Origin: Flavobacterium sp.
GTDB lineage: Bacteria; Bacteroidota; Bacteroidia; Flavobacteriales; Flavobacteriaceae
Direction of reading: 5' to 3'
Assembly (NCBI RefSeq): GCF_027531905.1
Contig: NZ_JAPZSU010000002.1
Location: 62,001 to 126,000 of the forward strand
Length of the DNA stretch: 64,000 nt
Below the pieces are notes generated by a model, which saw only the letters and a program-made list of their open reading frames with translations, was not told the origin of the DNA and made no database searches. Position 1 is the stretch's first letter; each line of letters begins with the position of its first letter. A program made the translations under genes and the position numbers. Positions 9,276 to 17,506 of this stretch are shown one piece after another.

Positions 9276-9293
9276 AAAAATGGGCTATATTTG
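9264..9293 (+). promoter_or_regulatory. Promoter of fabV
   Basis: TTG (9264-9266, inside the recN end), a 19-nt spacer and TATATTTG (9286-9293). The leader before the fabV ATG would be about 75 nt. Confidence 0.65.
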
Positions 9294-9373
9294 TTCACTC
9301 AAAAATAGACCAATACTCAAAAAAAAAACACTAATCACTTTTTTTATTTTTATAAAAAATAAATTTCAATACT

Positions 9374-10564
9374 ATGATTATAGAACCTAGAATGAGAGGA
9401 TTTATTTGTTTGACATCTCACCCTGATGGATGCGAGCAAAATGTAAAAAATCAAATCGAATACATCAAATCTAAAGGCACAATTGAAGGTGCTAAAAAAG
9501 TACTAGTTATTGGTGCTTCTACTGGTTTTGGTTTAGCTTCAAGAATTACTAGTGCTTTCGGATCGAATGCTGCAACAATTGGTGTTTTCTTCGAAAAACC
9601 TGCTGCTGAAGGTAAAACTGCTTCACCAGGTTGGTACAATTCTGCCGCTTTTGAAAAAGAAGCACATAAAGCAGGTTTGTATGCCAAAAGTATTAATGGT
9701 GATGCTTTTTCTAATGAAGTAAAACAACAAACATTAGAGTTAATCAAAAAAGATTTAGGTCAAGTTGATTTGGTAGTGTATAGCTTAGCTTCTCCAGTTC
9801 GTCAACATCCAGTTACTGGAGTGTTGCATCGTTCTACTTTAAAACCAATTGGAGGGGTTTACTCTAATAAAACTGTTGATTTTCATTCTGGTAAAGTATC
9901 TGAAATTTCGATTCAACCTTGTGAAGGCGATGATATTGAAAATACTGTTGCTGTTATGGGAGGTGAAGATTGGTCGATGTGGATTGAGGCTTTAAAAGCA
10001 GAAAATTTATTAGCAGAAGGAGCTATGACTGTTGCTTATTCTTATATCGGTCCTTCATTGACAGAAGCGGTTTATAGAAAAGGAACCATAGGTCGTGCAA
10101 AAGATCATCTAGAGGCTACAGCATTTACAATTACAGGAAGTTTGAAAGATGTTAAAGGAAAAGCGTTTGTGTCTGTAAATAAAGCATTGGTAACTCAAGC
10201 AAGCTCAGCTATTCCCGTAATTCCGTTATATATTTCATTATTGTACAAAATCATGAAAGAAAAAGGAATTCATGAAGGTTGTATTGAGCAAATTCAGCGT
10301 TTGTATAGCGAACGCTTATATACTAATGAAGGGATTGCTACCGATGAAAAAGGACGTATTCGTATCGATGATTGGGAAATGAGAGAAGATGTTCAGGAAC
10401 TAGTAGCTAAGTTGTGGCCTGAGGCTACTACCGAAAATCTAGCCGAAATTGGTGATCTTGCAGGATACCGTCATGATTTTTATAATCTTTTTGGTTTTGA
10501 ATTTGATGGTGTGGATTATCAAGCGGATGCAAACGAGTTGGTGAATGTGCCAAGTATAGCGTAA
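9374..10564 (+). CDS. fabV: Enoyl-ACP/trans-2-enoyl-CoA reductase (FabV/Ter family)
   Basis: A 396-residue NADH-dependent enoyl reductase of the FabV/Ter type, reducing the trans-2 double bond of enoyl-ACP or enoyl-CoA. Seen directly: the opening IIEPRMRGFICLTSHP..GC, the nucleotide loop GASTGFGLASR (47-57) and the family active site Tyr234-x8-Lys243 (VYRKGTIGRAK). It is larger than FabI and only distantly related to it. It carries its own promoter and terminator, so it is a separate transcription unit from fabI, which begins 88 nt downstream. Sequence alone does not decide between an acyl-ACP role and a short-chain acyl-CoA role. Confidence 0.95.
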   Translation: MIIEPRMRGFICLTSHPDGCEQNVKNQIEYIKSKGTIEGAKKVLVIGASTGFGLASRITSAFGSNAATIGVFFEKPAAEGKTASPGWYNSAAFEKEAHKAGLYAKSINGDAFSNEVKQQTLELIKKDLGQVDLVVYSLASPVRQHPVTGVLHRSTLKPIGGVYSNKTVDFHSGKVSEISIQPCEGDDIENTVAVMGGEDWSMWIEALKAENLLAEGAMTVAYSYIGPSLTEAVYRKGTIGRAKDHLEATAFTITGSLKDVKGKAFVSVNKALVTQASSAIPVIPLYISLLYKIMKEKGIHEGCIEQIQRLYSERLYTNEGIATDEKGRIRIDDWEMREDVQELVAKLWPEATTENLAEIGDLAGYRHDFYNLFGFEFDGVDYQADANELVNVPSIA

Positions 10565-10581
10565 TACAAATAAAAATTGCA

Positions 10582-10634
10582 AACACCTTATTTTTGTTTT
10601 ATTTTTAATAAAATATAAAATAAGGTGTTTTTTT
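10582..10634 (+). terminator. Terminator after fabV
   Basis: An inverted repeat (AACACCTTATTTT with AAAATAAGGTGTT) around an AT-rich loop, followed by a T-run. It separates fabV from fabI. Confidence 0.8.
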
Positions 10635-10652
10635 ATATATAAAATTAATGTC

Positions 10653-11459
10653 ATGTATAATTTATTAAAAGGAAAAAGAGGGATTATTTTTGGAGCTTTA
10701 GATGAGAATTCTATTGCTTGGAAGACAGCTGAACGTGTTCATGAAGAAGGAGGTATTTTTGTATTGACTAATGCTCCTGCCTCCATTCGATTGGGAAATA
10801 TTGATGACCTAGCTTTGAAAACTGGCGCTACGGTAATTCCTGCTGATGCAACCTCGGTTTCTGATTTAGAAAATTTAGTGGATCAAGCCATGATAATTCT
10901 TGGAGGGAAAATAGATTTTGTATTGCATTCCATCGGGATGTCGGTAAATGTGCGTAAAGGCAATCATTACACCAATCAAAATTATGATTTTACCGAAAAA
11001 GGTTGGAATGTTTCGGCGGTTTCTTTTCATAAAGTGCTTCAAGTTTTATATCATAAAGAGGCTATGAATGAATGGGGGAGTATCGTAGCATTGTCCTATA
11101 TGGCTGCGCAACGGGTTTTTCCAGATTATAATGATATGGCTGATAATAAAGCTTTTTTAGAGTCTATTGCTAGAAGTTTTGGTTACTTTTTTGGAAAAAA
11201 ATCAAAAGTTCGGGTAAATACTGTTTCGCAATCTCCAACGGCTACCAAAGCGGGTCATGGGGTAAAAGGCTTTAAAGGTTTTATTACTTATGCTGAAAAG
11301 ATGTCACCTTTAGGAAATGCATCGGCATTAGATTGTGCCAATTATACGGTTACTCTGTTTTCAGATTTGACTCGAAAAGTTACTTTGCAAAATTTAATGC
11401 ACGATGGTGGTTTTTCTAATGTAGGAGTGAGTCAGGAAATAATGGAAATGTTTGAATAA
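10653..11459 (+). CDS. fabI: Enoyl-ACP reductase FabI
   Basis: A 268-residue short-chain dehydrogenase-type enoyl-ACP reductase catalysing the last step of each fatty-acid elongation round. The NAD-binding start (KRGIIFGALDENSIAW) is of FabI type. The catalytic residues are conserved: Tyr149 (ALSYMAAQ) and Tyr159-x6-Lys166 (DYNDMADNKAFLE), equivalent to Tyr146, Tyr156 and Lys163 of E. coli FabI. The tail keeps the FabI pattern (LHDGGFSNVGVS). It directly follows fabV, so the same reaction appears to be covered by two different enzymes. Confidence 0.9.
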   Translation: MYNLLKGKRGIIFGALDENSIAWKTAERVHEEGGIFVLTNAPASIRLGNIDDLALKTGATVIPADATSVSDLENLVDQAMIILGGKIDFVLHSIGMSVNVRKGNHYTNQNYDFTEKGWNVSAVSFHKVLQVLYHKEAMNEWGSIVALSYMAAQRVFPDYNDMADNKAFLESIARSFGYFFGKKSKVRVNTVSQSPTATKAGHGVKGFKGFITYAEKMSPLGNASALDCANYTVTLFSDLTRKVTLQNLMHDGGFSNVGVSQEIMEMFE

Positions 11460-11463
11460 ATAG

Positions 11464-11471
11464 TATCTTTG
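11464..11471 (+). promoter_or_regulatory. -7 promoter box before the glycosyltransferase-coaE pair
   Basis: TATCTTTG matches TAnnTTTG, about 47 nt before the ATG at 11518. No convincing -33 TTG is present at the usual distance. Confidence 0.45.
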
Positions 11472-11517
11472 CAACTAAAATTTGAAACAGCATTAATTTT
11501 AACACCACTTTTTTTCT

Positions 11518-12522
11518 ATGTTTTTTTCTTTAATAATTCCAGTATATAACCGACCGGATGAAGTAGATGAACTTTTAATGAGTTTGTCACAAATGCAGTA
11601 TCATGATGTATACGAAATAGTTATTGTTGAAGATGGATCTACAATCAAATGCCAAGAAGTACTAGAAAAGTATGCCGATAAATTGAATATCTCTTATTAT
11701 TTTAAACCTAATTCTGGCCCAGGAGATTCAAGAAATTTTGGTATGGAAAAAGCAAGAGGAAATTATTTTATTATTTTCGATTCGGATTGTATTATTCCGG
11801 CTAATTATTTGAAAGAAGTTGAAGCATCACTTAATACAGCTTATGTGGATTGTTTTGGTGGACCAGATAAAGCACTAGATAGTTTTTCAGATATTCAAAA
11901 GGCCATTAATTTTGCAATGACTTCTTTCTTAACAACAGGTGGAATTCGCGGTGGCTCAGAGAAAATTGGAAAATTCCAACCTCGAAGCTTTAATATGGGT
12001 TTATCACGTAAAGCTTTCGAAATTTCAAAAGGATTCGGCAACATACATCCTGGTGAAGATCCAGATTTATCCATTCGTTTATGGGAATTAGGTTTTGAAA
12101 CCAAATTAATTCCAAATGCTTATGTGTACCACAAACGACGCATTGACTGGGACAAATTTTCCATTCAAGTCAATAAGTTTGGAAAAGCAAGACCTATTTT
12201 GAACAGTTGGTATCCCAAATACAATAAACTGACTTTCTTTTTTCCGAGTTTTTTTATTTTAGGATTGGGCTTCTCTGTATTTATGTATTTGTTTAGCCAA
12301 AATTTTGATTTCTTATTGCAGCTGTATTTCCTATATTTTATTATAATCTTTATAACTTCTTCTATTCAAAATAAGAATTTAAAAATTGGTTATCTTTCTA
12401 TGGTGGCGGTCTGGAAACAATTTTGGGGATACGGAACAGGTTTTTTAGCATCCTTCATTAAAGTTATTATTTTGAAGCAAAAACCACAAGAAGCCTTTCC
12501 TGAATTATTTTTTAAAGTATAA
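11518..12522 (+). CDS. Family 2 glycosyltransferase with C-terminal membrane segments
   Basis: A 334-residue GT-A glycosyltransferase. The N-terminus FSLIIPVYNRPDEVDELL is the nucleotide-sugar binding start of family 2, VEDGS follows, and the DxD-type metal site is FDSDC near residue 86. A second conserved block is PGEDPDLSIRLWELGF. Two hydrophobic segments near residues 238-285 (FFFPSFFILGLGFSVFMYLF and FLLQLYFLYFIIIFI) suggest membrane anchoring. The sugar and acceptor are unknown. Its TAA overlaps the coaE ATG by one base, so the pair is translationally linked. Confidence 0.88.
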   Translation: MFFSLIIPVYNRPDEVDELLMSLSQMQYHDVYEIVIVEDGSTIKCQEVLEKYADKLNISYYFKPNSGPGDSRNFGMEKARGNYFIIFDSDCIIPANYLKEVEASLNTAYVDCFGGPDKALDSFSDIQKAINFAMTSFLTTGGIRGGSEKIGKFQPRSFNMGLSRKAFEISKGFGNIHPGEDPDLSIRLWELGFETKLIPNAYVYHKRRIDWDKFSIQVNKFGKARPILNSWYPKYNKLTFFFPSFFILGLGFSVFMYLFSQNFDFLLQLYFLYFIIIFITSSIQNKNLKIGYLSMVAVWKQFWGYGTGFLASFIKVIILKQKPQEAFPELFFKV

Positions 12523-13097
12523 TGACTAAAATTATCGGTTTAACAGGAGGTATTGGTAGCGGAAAAACTACAGTAGCTAATTATTTTAAAGAATTAGGCG
12601 TGCCCGTTTATATTGCTGATGATGCAGCCAAAGAAGTCATGCAAACTGAAACAATCCTTGCAGAAATTAGAAAATCATTTGGAGATACTGTTTTTGAGGA
12701 CAAAACTTTAATTCGACAAAAATTAGCAGCAATAGTATTTTCAGATCAAGAAAAATTGCAGGTACTTAATGCAATTGTTCATCCTGCTGTGGCTCAACAT
12801 TTCAAAACTTGGTTATCAAATCACTCTAAATCTTCTTTTGTTATTTATGAAGCTGCGATACTGTTTGAGAGTGGGGGAGATAAAAAATGTGACAAAGTTA
12901 TCACGGTTACTGCTCCAGAATCCATTAGGATTGAACGTGTGATTGGTCGTGATGCGACTTCAAAAGAGCAAGTGCTTCAACGAATTAATTCGCAATGGAC
13001 AGACGCTAAACGTATTAATAAAAGTGATTTTGTGATCGAAAACATTGATTTTGATAAAACTAAGGCACAAATTGTTAAAATTCTTAAAATTTTGTAG
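12522..13097 (+). CDS. coaE: Dephospho-CoA kinase
   Basis: A 191-residue kinase that phosphorylates the 3'-hydroxyl of dephospho-CoA, the final step of coenzyme A synthesis. The P-loop is GLTGGIGSGKTTVANYF (residues 6-22), followed by the substrate motif YIADDAAKEVM and LNAIVHPAV. The LID region (IERVIGRD) and SDFVIEN near the end are typical. The start codon shares one base with the glycosyltransferase stop. A long AT-rich spacer and a new promoter follow. Confidence 0.96.
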   Translation: MTKIIGLTGGIGSGKTTVANYFKELGVPVYIADDAAKEVMQTETILAEIRKSFGDTVFEDKTLIRQKLAAIVFSDQEKLQVLNAIVHPAVAQHFKTWLSNHSKSSFVIYEAAILFESGGDKKCDKVITVTAPESIRIERVIGRDATSKEQVLQRINSQWTDAKRINKSDFVIENIDFDKTKAQIVKILKIL

Positions 13098-13164
13098 AAA
13101 AAACAATTTAAGGATATAATGTTAATATTTGGTTAATACATTATTTATTATATTGTTAAAATGT

Positions 13165-13172
13165 TAATTTTG
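13165..13172 (+). promoter_or_regulatory. -7 promoter box of the two-component operon
   Basis: TAATTTTG ends 4 nt before the ATG at 13177. The -33 region is AT-rich with no clear TTG at the right distance. The geometry suggests a leaderless or near-leaderless message. Confidence 0.5.
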
Positions 13173-13176
13173 TGGC

Positions 13177-14760
13177 ATGAATAGAATGTTTTTTAGATTG
13201 TTGGTACTGTTAATGAGTCTATCCCTTATCGGGATAATTCTTGTGCAGGTTTATTGGTTTAACTCCTCTTTTAACAATAATGATGAACAATTCAAATTTC
13301 ATGTAAAACAAGTTATTGGAAACGTTGCTGAAAAATTAGAAAAGCAAGAAGCTTATAATTTCTATGATAGATATAATAAATTAAAAGATAGTACTGGTCG
13401 AATTCCACAAAGAGAAGATATTATGGAATTCACCTTGGTTCAAAAAAATAAGAAAACCAATAAAACTATTGTTTATTCCAATAGCATTATCTCAGAAGAT
13501 TATAAAATAAATCCATCGTTCTCTAATAGAAAAAAAGACGATTTAAAGTTTAAGAATTTTAATTCAAAGAGAACTACTGAGGTTTATAATAATAATAGTA
13601 TTGATAATTCGGGGTATCAGAAAAGTTTAATTCCAGATGTTAAAATTGAAAAATCAGGAAATTTAGATATTCTTGATAATGCTCAGTTCGAGATTTCATA
13701 TAAAGATATTGCTTCGGCTATGCCAATTCAAGAAAGAGTATCTAATGATGTGCTTACTAAGTTGATTAAGAAAGAATTAGATGAGAATGGTGTCGATACG
13801 CATTTTGAGTTTGGCGTTTATAGCAATGGTTTGGCTACCAAAATACGTTCTGAAAATTTTAGTTACGATAAAGACGCCACTTATTCAACACCAATTTTTA
13901 CAGACAATGAAGGCGCAGAGAAGTACAAGCTTTTAGTAACTTTTCCAAATAAAAAGAAATTTTTACTGTCTCAATTAGTTAGTATCACGGTTTTGTCGAT
14001 CATTTTTACGTTGATTATTCTAATTGCTTATACCTCTGCTTTGAATCAGTTAATTAGACAACGTCAAATTTCTGAGATTAAAACGGATTTTATTAACAAC
14101 ATGACTCATGAGTTTAAAACACCTATTGCTACTATAAATTTAGCTTTAGATGCGATACGGAATCCTAAGATAATTGATGATAAAGAAAAAGTCTTTAAAT
14201 ATCTCCAAATGATTCGGGAGGAAAATAAAAGAATGCATGCCCAAGTTGAGAATGTACTTAGGATTTCAAAATTAGAAAAGAAAGAGCTAGACATTATTAA
14301 AGAACCTATCGACGCTCAAGAGGTTATAGAAGATGCAATCGAACATGTAAACTTGATTCTGGAAGATAGAGAAGGAACTATAGATTTACATTTTGCAGCC
14401 ACAAGAACCACGGTTTTATTGAATGATTTTCATTTTACAAATGTTATTGTGAACATTTTAGAAAATGCTATAAAATACACGCCAGGTATTCCTAAAATTG
14501 AAATTTTTACTGAAAATATCAAAGATATGCTTTTGATAAAAGTAAAAGATAACGGCTTAGGAATGAGTAAAGTAGCTCAAAAAAGAGTGTTTGAAAAGTT
14601 TTATAGAGAACATACAGGTGATTTACATAATGTTAAAGGACATGGTCTAGGTTTAGCTTATGTAAAACAAATAGTTGAAGACCATAATGGTCAGGTTTAT
14701 GTAGAAAGCGAAAAGGGTAAAGGAAGTACCTTTATCATAAAAATACCACTAATAAATTAG
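13177..14760 (+). CDS. Membrane sensor histidine kinase
   Basis: A 527-residue sensor kinase with a first membrane span at about 7-28, a roughly 230-residue extracytoplasmic sensor region, and a second span at about 264-286. The phospho-acceptor is His311 in NNMTHEFKTPIATINLALDA. The ATPase domain shows the N box (NVIVNILENAIKYTP), G1 (DNGLGMS), F box (FEKFYREH) and G2 (GHGLGLAYVK). I see no HAMP domain between the second span and His311. The gene order and architecture resemble the Bacteroidota RprX-RprY system, but the signal is unknown. The partner regulator follows 3 nt downstream. Confidence 0.9.
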   Translation: MNRMFFRLLVLLMSLSLIGIILVQVYWFNSSFNNNDEQFKFHVKQVIGNVAEKLEKQEAYNFYDRYNKLKDSTGRIPQREDIMEFTLVQKNKKTNKTIVYSNSIISEDYKINPSFSNRKKDDLKFKNFNSKRTTEVYNNNSIDNSGYQKSLIPDVKIEKSGNLDILDNAQFEISYKDIASAMPIQERVSNDVLTKLIKKELDENGVDTHFEFGVYSNGLATKIRSENFSYDKDATYSTPIFTDNEGAEKYKLLVTFPNKKKFLLSQLVSITVLSIIFTLIILIAYTSALNQLIRQRQISEIKTDFINNMTHEFKTPIATINLALDAIRNPKIIDDKEKVFKYLQMIREENKRMHAQVENVLRISKLEKKELDIIKEPIDAQEVIEDAIEHVNLILEDREGTIDLHFAATRTTVLLNDFHFTNVIVNILENAIKYTPGIPKIEIFTENIKDMLLIKVKDNGLGMSKVAQKRVFEKFYREHTGDLHNVKGHGLGLAYVKQIVEDHNGQVYVESEKGKGSTFIIKIPLIN

Positions 14761-14763
14761 CAA

Positions 14764-15480
14764 ATGGAAAATGTAAATAAAAAAATTCTACTAGTAGAAG
14801 ACGATTTGAATTTTGGAGCGGTTTTAAAAGATTATTTAATGCTAAATGACTTTGAAGTTGTTTTAGCAAAAAACGGAATGGAAGGTTTTGAAAAATTTAA
14901 GAAAGACAATTATGATCTTTGTATCTTAGATGTGATGATGCCCTACAAAGATGGATACACGCTTGCCAAAGAAATACGTGAGAAAAACAGTGAAGTGCCA
15001 ATTATTTTCTTAACTGCAAAAACGATGAAAGAAGATGTAATGAAAGGCTACAAAGCAGGTGCGGATGATTACCTAAACAAACCTTTTGATTCTGAAGTGT
15101 TGTTGATGAAAATAAAAGCCATCATTCAAAGAAAATCTTCTGAAGTGAAAACCGATCAAGTGCAGTTCGAATTCAATATTGGAAAATTTCATTTGAATTC
15201 AAAATTGAGATTTTTGACTTTCCAAAATGAAGAGCCAATCAAATTATCTCCAAAAGAAAACGAATTGCTTAAAATGCTTATTCTTCACGAAAATGACTTA
15301 ATGCCAAGAGAATTAGCGTTGACTAAAATTTGGAGAGATGACAACTATTTTACTTCAAGAAGTATGGATGTTTACATCGCAAAATTGAGAAAATACCTAA
15401 AACCGGACGAAGATGTTGAAATTTTAAACATACATGGTGAAGGATTTAGACTAGTAGTAAAAAACAATACTACAGCATAG
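14764..15480 (+). CDS. OmpR-type response regulator (RprY-like)
   Basis: A 238-residue response regulator. The receiver domain (residues 1-120) has acidic residues Glu12/Asp13/Asp14, phospho-acceptor Asp56 (CILDVMMP), Thr84 and Lys106 (NKPF). The C-terminal winged-helix DNA-binding domain covers about 135-232 (IKLSPKENELLKML, SRSMDVYIAKLRKYL, HGEGFRLV). It should be phosphorylated by the kinase encoded just before it. Its similarity to RprY is recognised by eye; its target genes cannot be read from this window. Confidence 0.92.
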   Translation: MENVNKKILLVEDDLNFGAVLKDYLMLNDFEVVLAKNGMEGFEKFKKDNYDLCILDVMMPYKDGYTLAKEIREKNSEVPIIFLTAKTMKEDVMKGYKAGADDYLNKPFDSEVLLMKIKAIIQRKSSEVKTDQVQFEFNIGKFHLNSKLRFLTFQNEEPIKLSPKENELLKMLILHENDLMPRELALTKIWRDDNYFTSRSMDVYIAKLRKYLKPDEDVEILNIHGEGFRLVVKNNTTA

Positions 15481-15487
15481 TAAACAA

Positions 15488-15518
15488 AAAAAAGCTTCGA
15501 AATTTTCGAAGCTTTTTT
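15488..15518. terminator. Bidirectional terminator, response regulator / thioesterase
   Basis: AAAGCTTCGAAA and TTTTCGAAGCTTT form a nearly uninterrupted stem with an A-run on the left and a T-run on the right. The stop codon of the minus-strand thioesterase lies in its T-run. Confidence 0.85.
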
Positions 15519-16257
15519 ATTTAAAATGCAATTGCAAGGCAAAACAGGTTTTGTTTTCCTTAGTAATAGAGAAAATAGTAGCTTCCTCTTTTAAATTTTC
15601 ATGAATTTGAACAGTATCATTTAGTGATAATTCTTTTAAAAAATTCATTTCAAAACTAGCCACTTTTTGTTTTAGCAACAATTTTGGCTCAACCAAATCC
15701 AAACACCATTCTAGATATTTGACATTATTAGCATGATTCACGATGTCTAAATCCGAGAGACAAACCGTTTTCGCAAACAAAATCTCTTTTTCGTGATGTA
15801 TGTCTATTTTAGAGAATGCATTTCTAGTAGCCTTTCTATCAGGATACAATTCAAAATGTTCATAAGGTAAGCCCAATGCCTCAGGACGACGTTTTAGGGT
15901 ATTAAAAACCGCCCAAAAGGTCTCTGAACCCACTATTTTCTTTCCATTTACATGCACTTCCAAAGCTCTTACCGAACGTGAGTTTTCCAAAGAATTAATC
16001 CAAGTGGTCACCGTAACCGTGTCACCCCATTTCGGTAAAGCCTCGATTTCTACACGCATTCTGCTCAAAACCCAAGCTTGATGAAATTCTTGCATATCGG
16101 CAAAACTAATGCCTCCAAGTTCTGAGTGGGCTGCAGCGGTTAATTGGAGCAAATTACACAATTCGGTATATTTTAAATATCCATTGGGCGCACATTGCGT
16201 AAAATTGATTTCCCAGTTTTTTGATAAAATCGAAGTGAAATTAGGAGATATAGGCAT
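15517..16257 (-). CDS. Acyl-ACP thioesterase (FatA/FatB-like)
   Basis: A 246-residue double-hotdog thioesterase that should release free fatty acids from acyl-ACP. The N-terminal hotdog has YLKYTELCNLLQLTAAAHSE and WVLSRMRVEIEALPKWGD; the linker WAVFNTLKRRPEAL is typical. The second hotdog has the active-site block DIVNHANNVKYLEW (residues 171-184) with the conserved Asn/His. Length fits bacterial members. It is the third fatty-acid gene within 7 kb (with fabV and fabI) but is not in the same operon. Confidence 0.85.
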   Translation of the reverse strand: MPISPNFTSILSKNWEINFTQCAPNGYLKYTELCNLLQLTAAAHSELGGISFADMQEFHQAWVLSRMRVEIEALPKWGDTVTVTTWINSLENSRSVRALEVHVNGKKIVGSETFWAVFNTLKRRPEALGLPYEHFELYPDRKATRNAFSKIDIHHEKEILFAKTVCLSDLDIVNHANNVKYLEWCLDLVEPKLLLKQKVASFEMNFLKELSLNDTVQIHENLKEEATIFSITKENKTCFALQLHFK

Positions 16258-16321
16258 TTAAAAAAGGGATTAAGATGTAAATAAAGAGTGTTTGTAAAAT
16301 TTAGTAGCGAATCATCTGGTA

Positions 16322-16409
16322 TTTTCAGGCAACAACATTCCCGCCATCATTCCTAAACTTGCCCACCGAACCCCGGCGGTCAAGGTTTATCCTTTCTGTC
16401 GGGGCTAAA
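16322..16409 (-). repeat. Dispersed flavobacterial repeat, copy B
   Basis: Read on the minus strand, the unit starts TTTAGCCCCGAC 25 nt after the miaA stop and ends GCGGGAATGTTGTTG. It has the same layout as copy A, including a central imperfect hairpin (CTTGACCGCCG with CGGTGGGCAAG, one mismatch). Like copy A it lies just 3' of a gene in the sense direction. Confidence 0.65.
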
Positions 16410-16434
16410 GAGCCAACATTAGGGATTTTTTGTG

Positions 16435-17355
16435 TTATGTTGTTTTTGAATCTATATAGTTTATAATTTCTTGTCTATTTGATAAATAATCAAACCATTG
16501 TGTGTTTTCGTTTCTTTTGAACCAAGTCAGTTGTCTTTTTGAAAAACGTCGGGTGTTCTTTTTTATTTCTTCGATAGCAAAAGGTAAATCCCATTCGCCA
16601 TCAAAATGACTGAACAGTTCTCGATATCCTACAGTTTGCAAGGCGTTTAACGATTTGTGAGGATATAAATTCAGTGCTTCTTCTACTAAGCCCTGTTGCA
16701 TCATTATATCGACTCTTAGATTGATTCTGTCGTAGATGATTGCTCTTTCTGCCTCGAGACCTATTAGAATTGGGTTAAAATTTCTATTGTTTTTTTGTTG
16801 ATTTAAAAATGAAGAATAAGGCTTTTCCGTGCCTACACAAACTTCTACAAAGCGCATCATACGTTGTGGATTGAGTAGTGTTTGAGGGTTTTCATTGCTT
16901 ATTTTTTCATAATAAATAGGGTCTAAAGCCTTAAGTTGCTTTTGTAAATAGCTTATTCCACCAGTTTCATAATGAGATTGAATAGCCGTTCTTACGTTTG
17001 GGTCTATGTCTGGAAAAGCATCAAAACCTTTTAAAACAGCATCTACATATAAGCCAGAGCCTCCAATTAATACCACATAATCATTGGTTTGAAACAATTC
17101 GTTGATTTTAGAAAGAGCTTCTTTTTCGTAATCTCCAACGGTATAATTCTCAAAAATGGATTTGTTTTTTATAAAATGATGTTTGGCAGCTTTTAATTCT
17201 TCGTTGCTAGGCACGGCTGTTCCTATGGTCATTTCTTTGAAAAATTGTCTGCTGTCGCACGAAATAATTTCGCAATTATAGTGCTGCGCAAGTTGAATAC
17301 TCAAAGCGGTTTTGCCAATAGCTGTGGGTCCTATGATGGTGATTAAATGTTTCAT
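16435..17355 (-). CDS. miaA: tRNA dimethylallyltransferase
   Basis: A 306-residue MiaA, which adds a dimethylallyl group to A37 of tRNAs that read U-starting codons. The P-loop is IIGPTAIGKTALSIQLA at the N-terminus, followed by ISCDSRQFFKEMTIGTA, the MiaA substrate motif. GGSGLYVDAVLKGFD and the C-terminal RRFSKRQLTWFKR are also conserved. The start is ATG 17355 (MKHLITIIGPT). An open frame continues 25 codons further up, but those codons read through repeat copy C and have no resemblance to MiaA. Confidence 0.96.
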   Translation of the reverse strand: MKHLITIIGPTAIGKTALSIQLAQHYNCEIISCDSRQFFKEMTIGTAVPSNEELKAAKHHFIKNKSIFENYTVGDYEKEALSKINELFQTNDYVVLIGGSGLYVDAVLKGFDAFPDIDPNVRTAIQSHYETGGISYLQKQLKALDPIYYEKISNENPQTLLNPQRMMRFVEVCVGTEKPYSSFLNQQKNNRNFNPILIGLEAERAIIYDRINLRVDIMMQQGLVEEALNLYPHKSLNALQTVGYRELFSHFDGEWDLPFAIEEIKKNTRRFSKRQLTWFKRNENTQWFDYLSNRQEIINYIDSKTT

Positions 17356-17359
17356 TTTT

Positions 17360-17500
17360 TTTAGCCCTGATGGGAATGAAAACCCCGGAGGGATTGGAGT
17401 TTGTTTTTCTTGGTAGAAAAGAGCGACCAACGGAAGCTCCTTTTATGCCTTAGAAAAACTACTCTAATCGCGAGGAGTTGCAATGTACAGCAGGAATAGC
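17360..17500 (+). repeat. Dispersed flavobacterial repeat, divergent copy C
   Basis: Starts TTTAGCCCTGATGGGAATG and ends GCAATGTACAGCAGGAATAGCTC, resembling copies A and B at both ends. The centre is an imperfect long stem (about 17389-17412 against 17453-17469). It fills the whole gap between the miaA start and the end of the exonuclease gene. Confidence 0.5.
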
Positions 17501-17506
17501 TCTTTA

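Noticed and set aside
17356-17430. 25-codon N-terminal extension of miaA
   Set aside because: It reads through dispersed repeat copy C and shows no MiaA similarity; the P-loop protein begins at ATG 17355.
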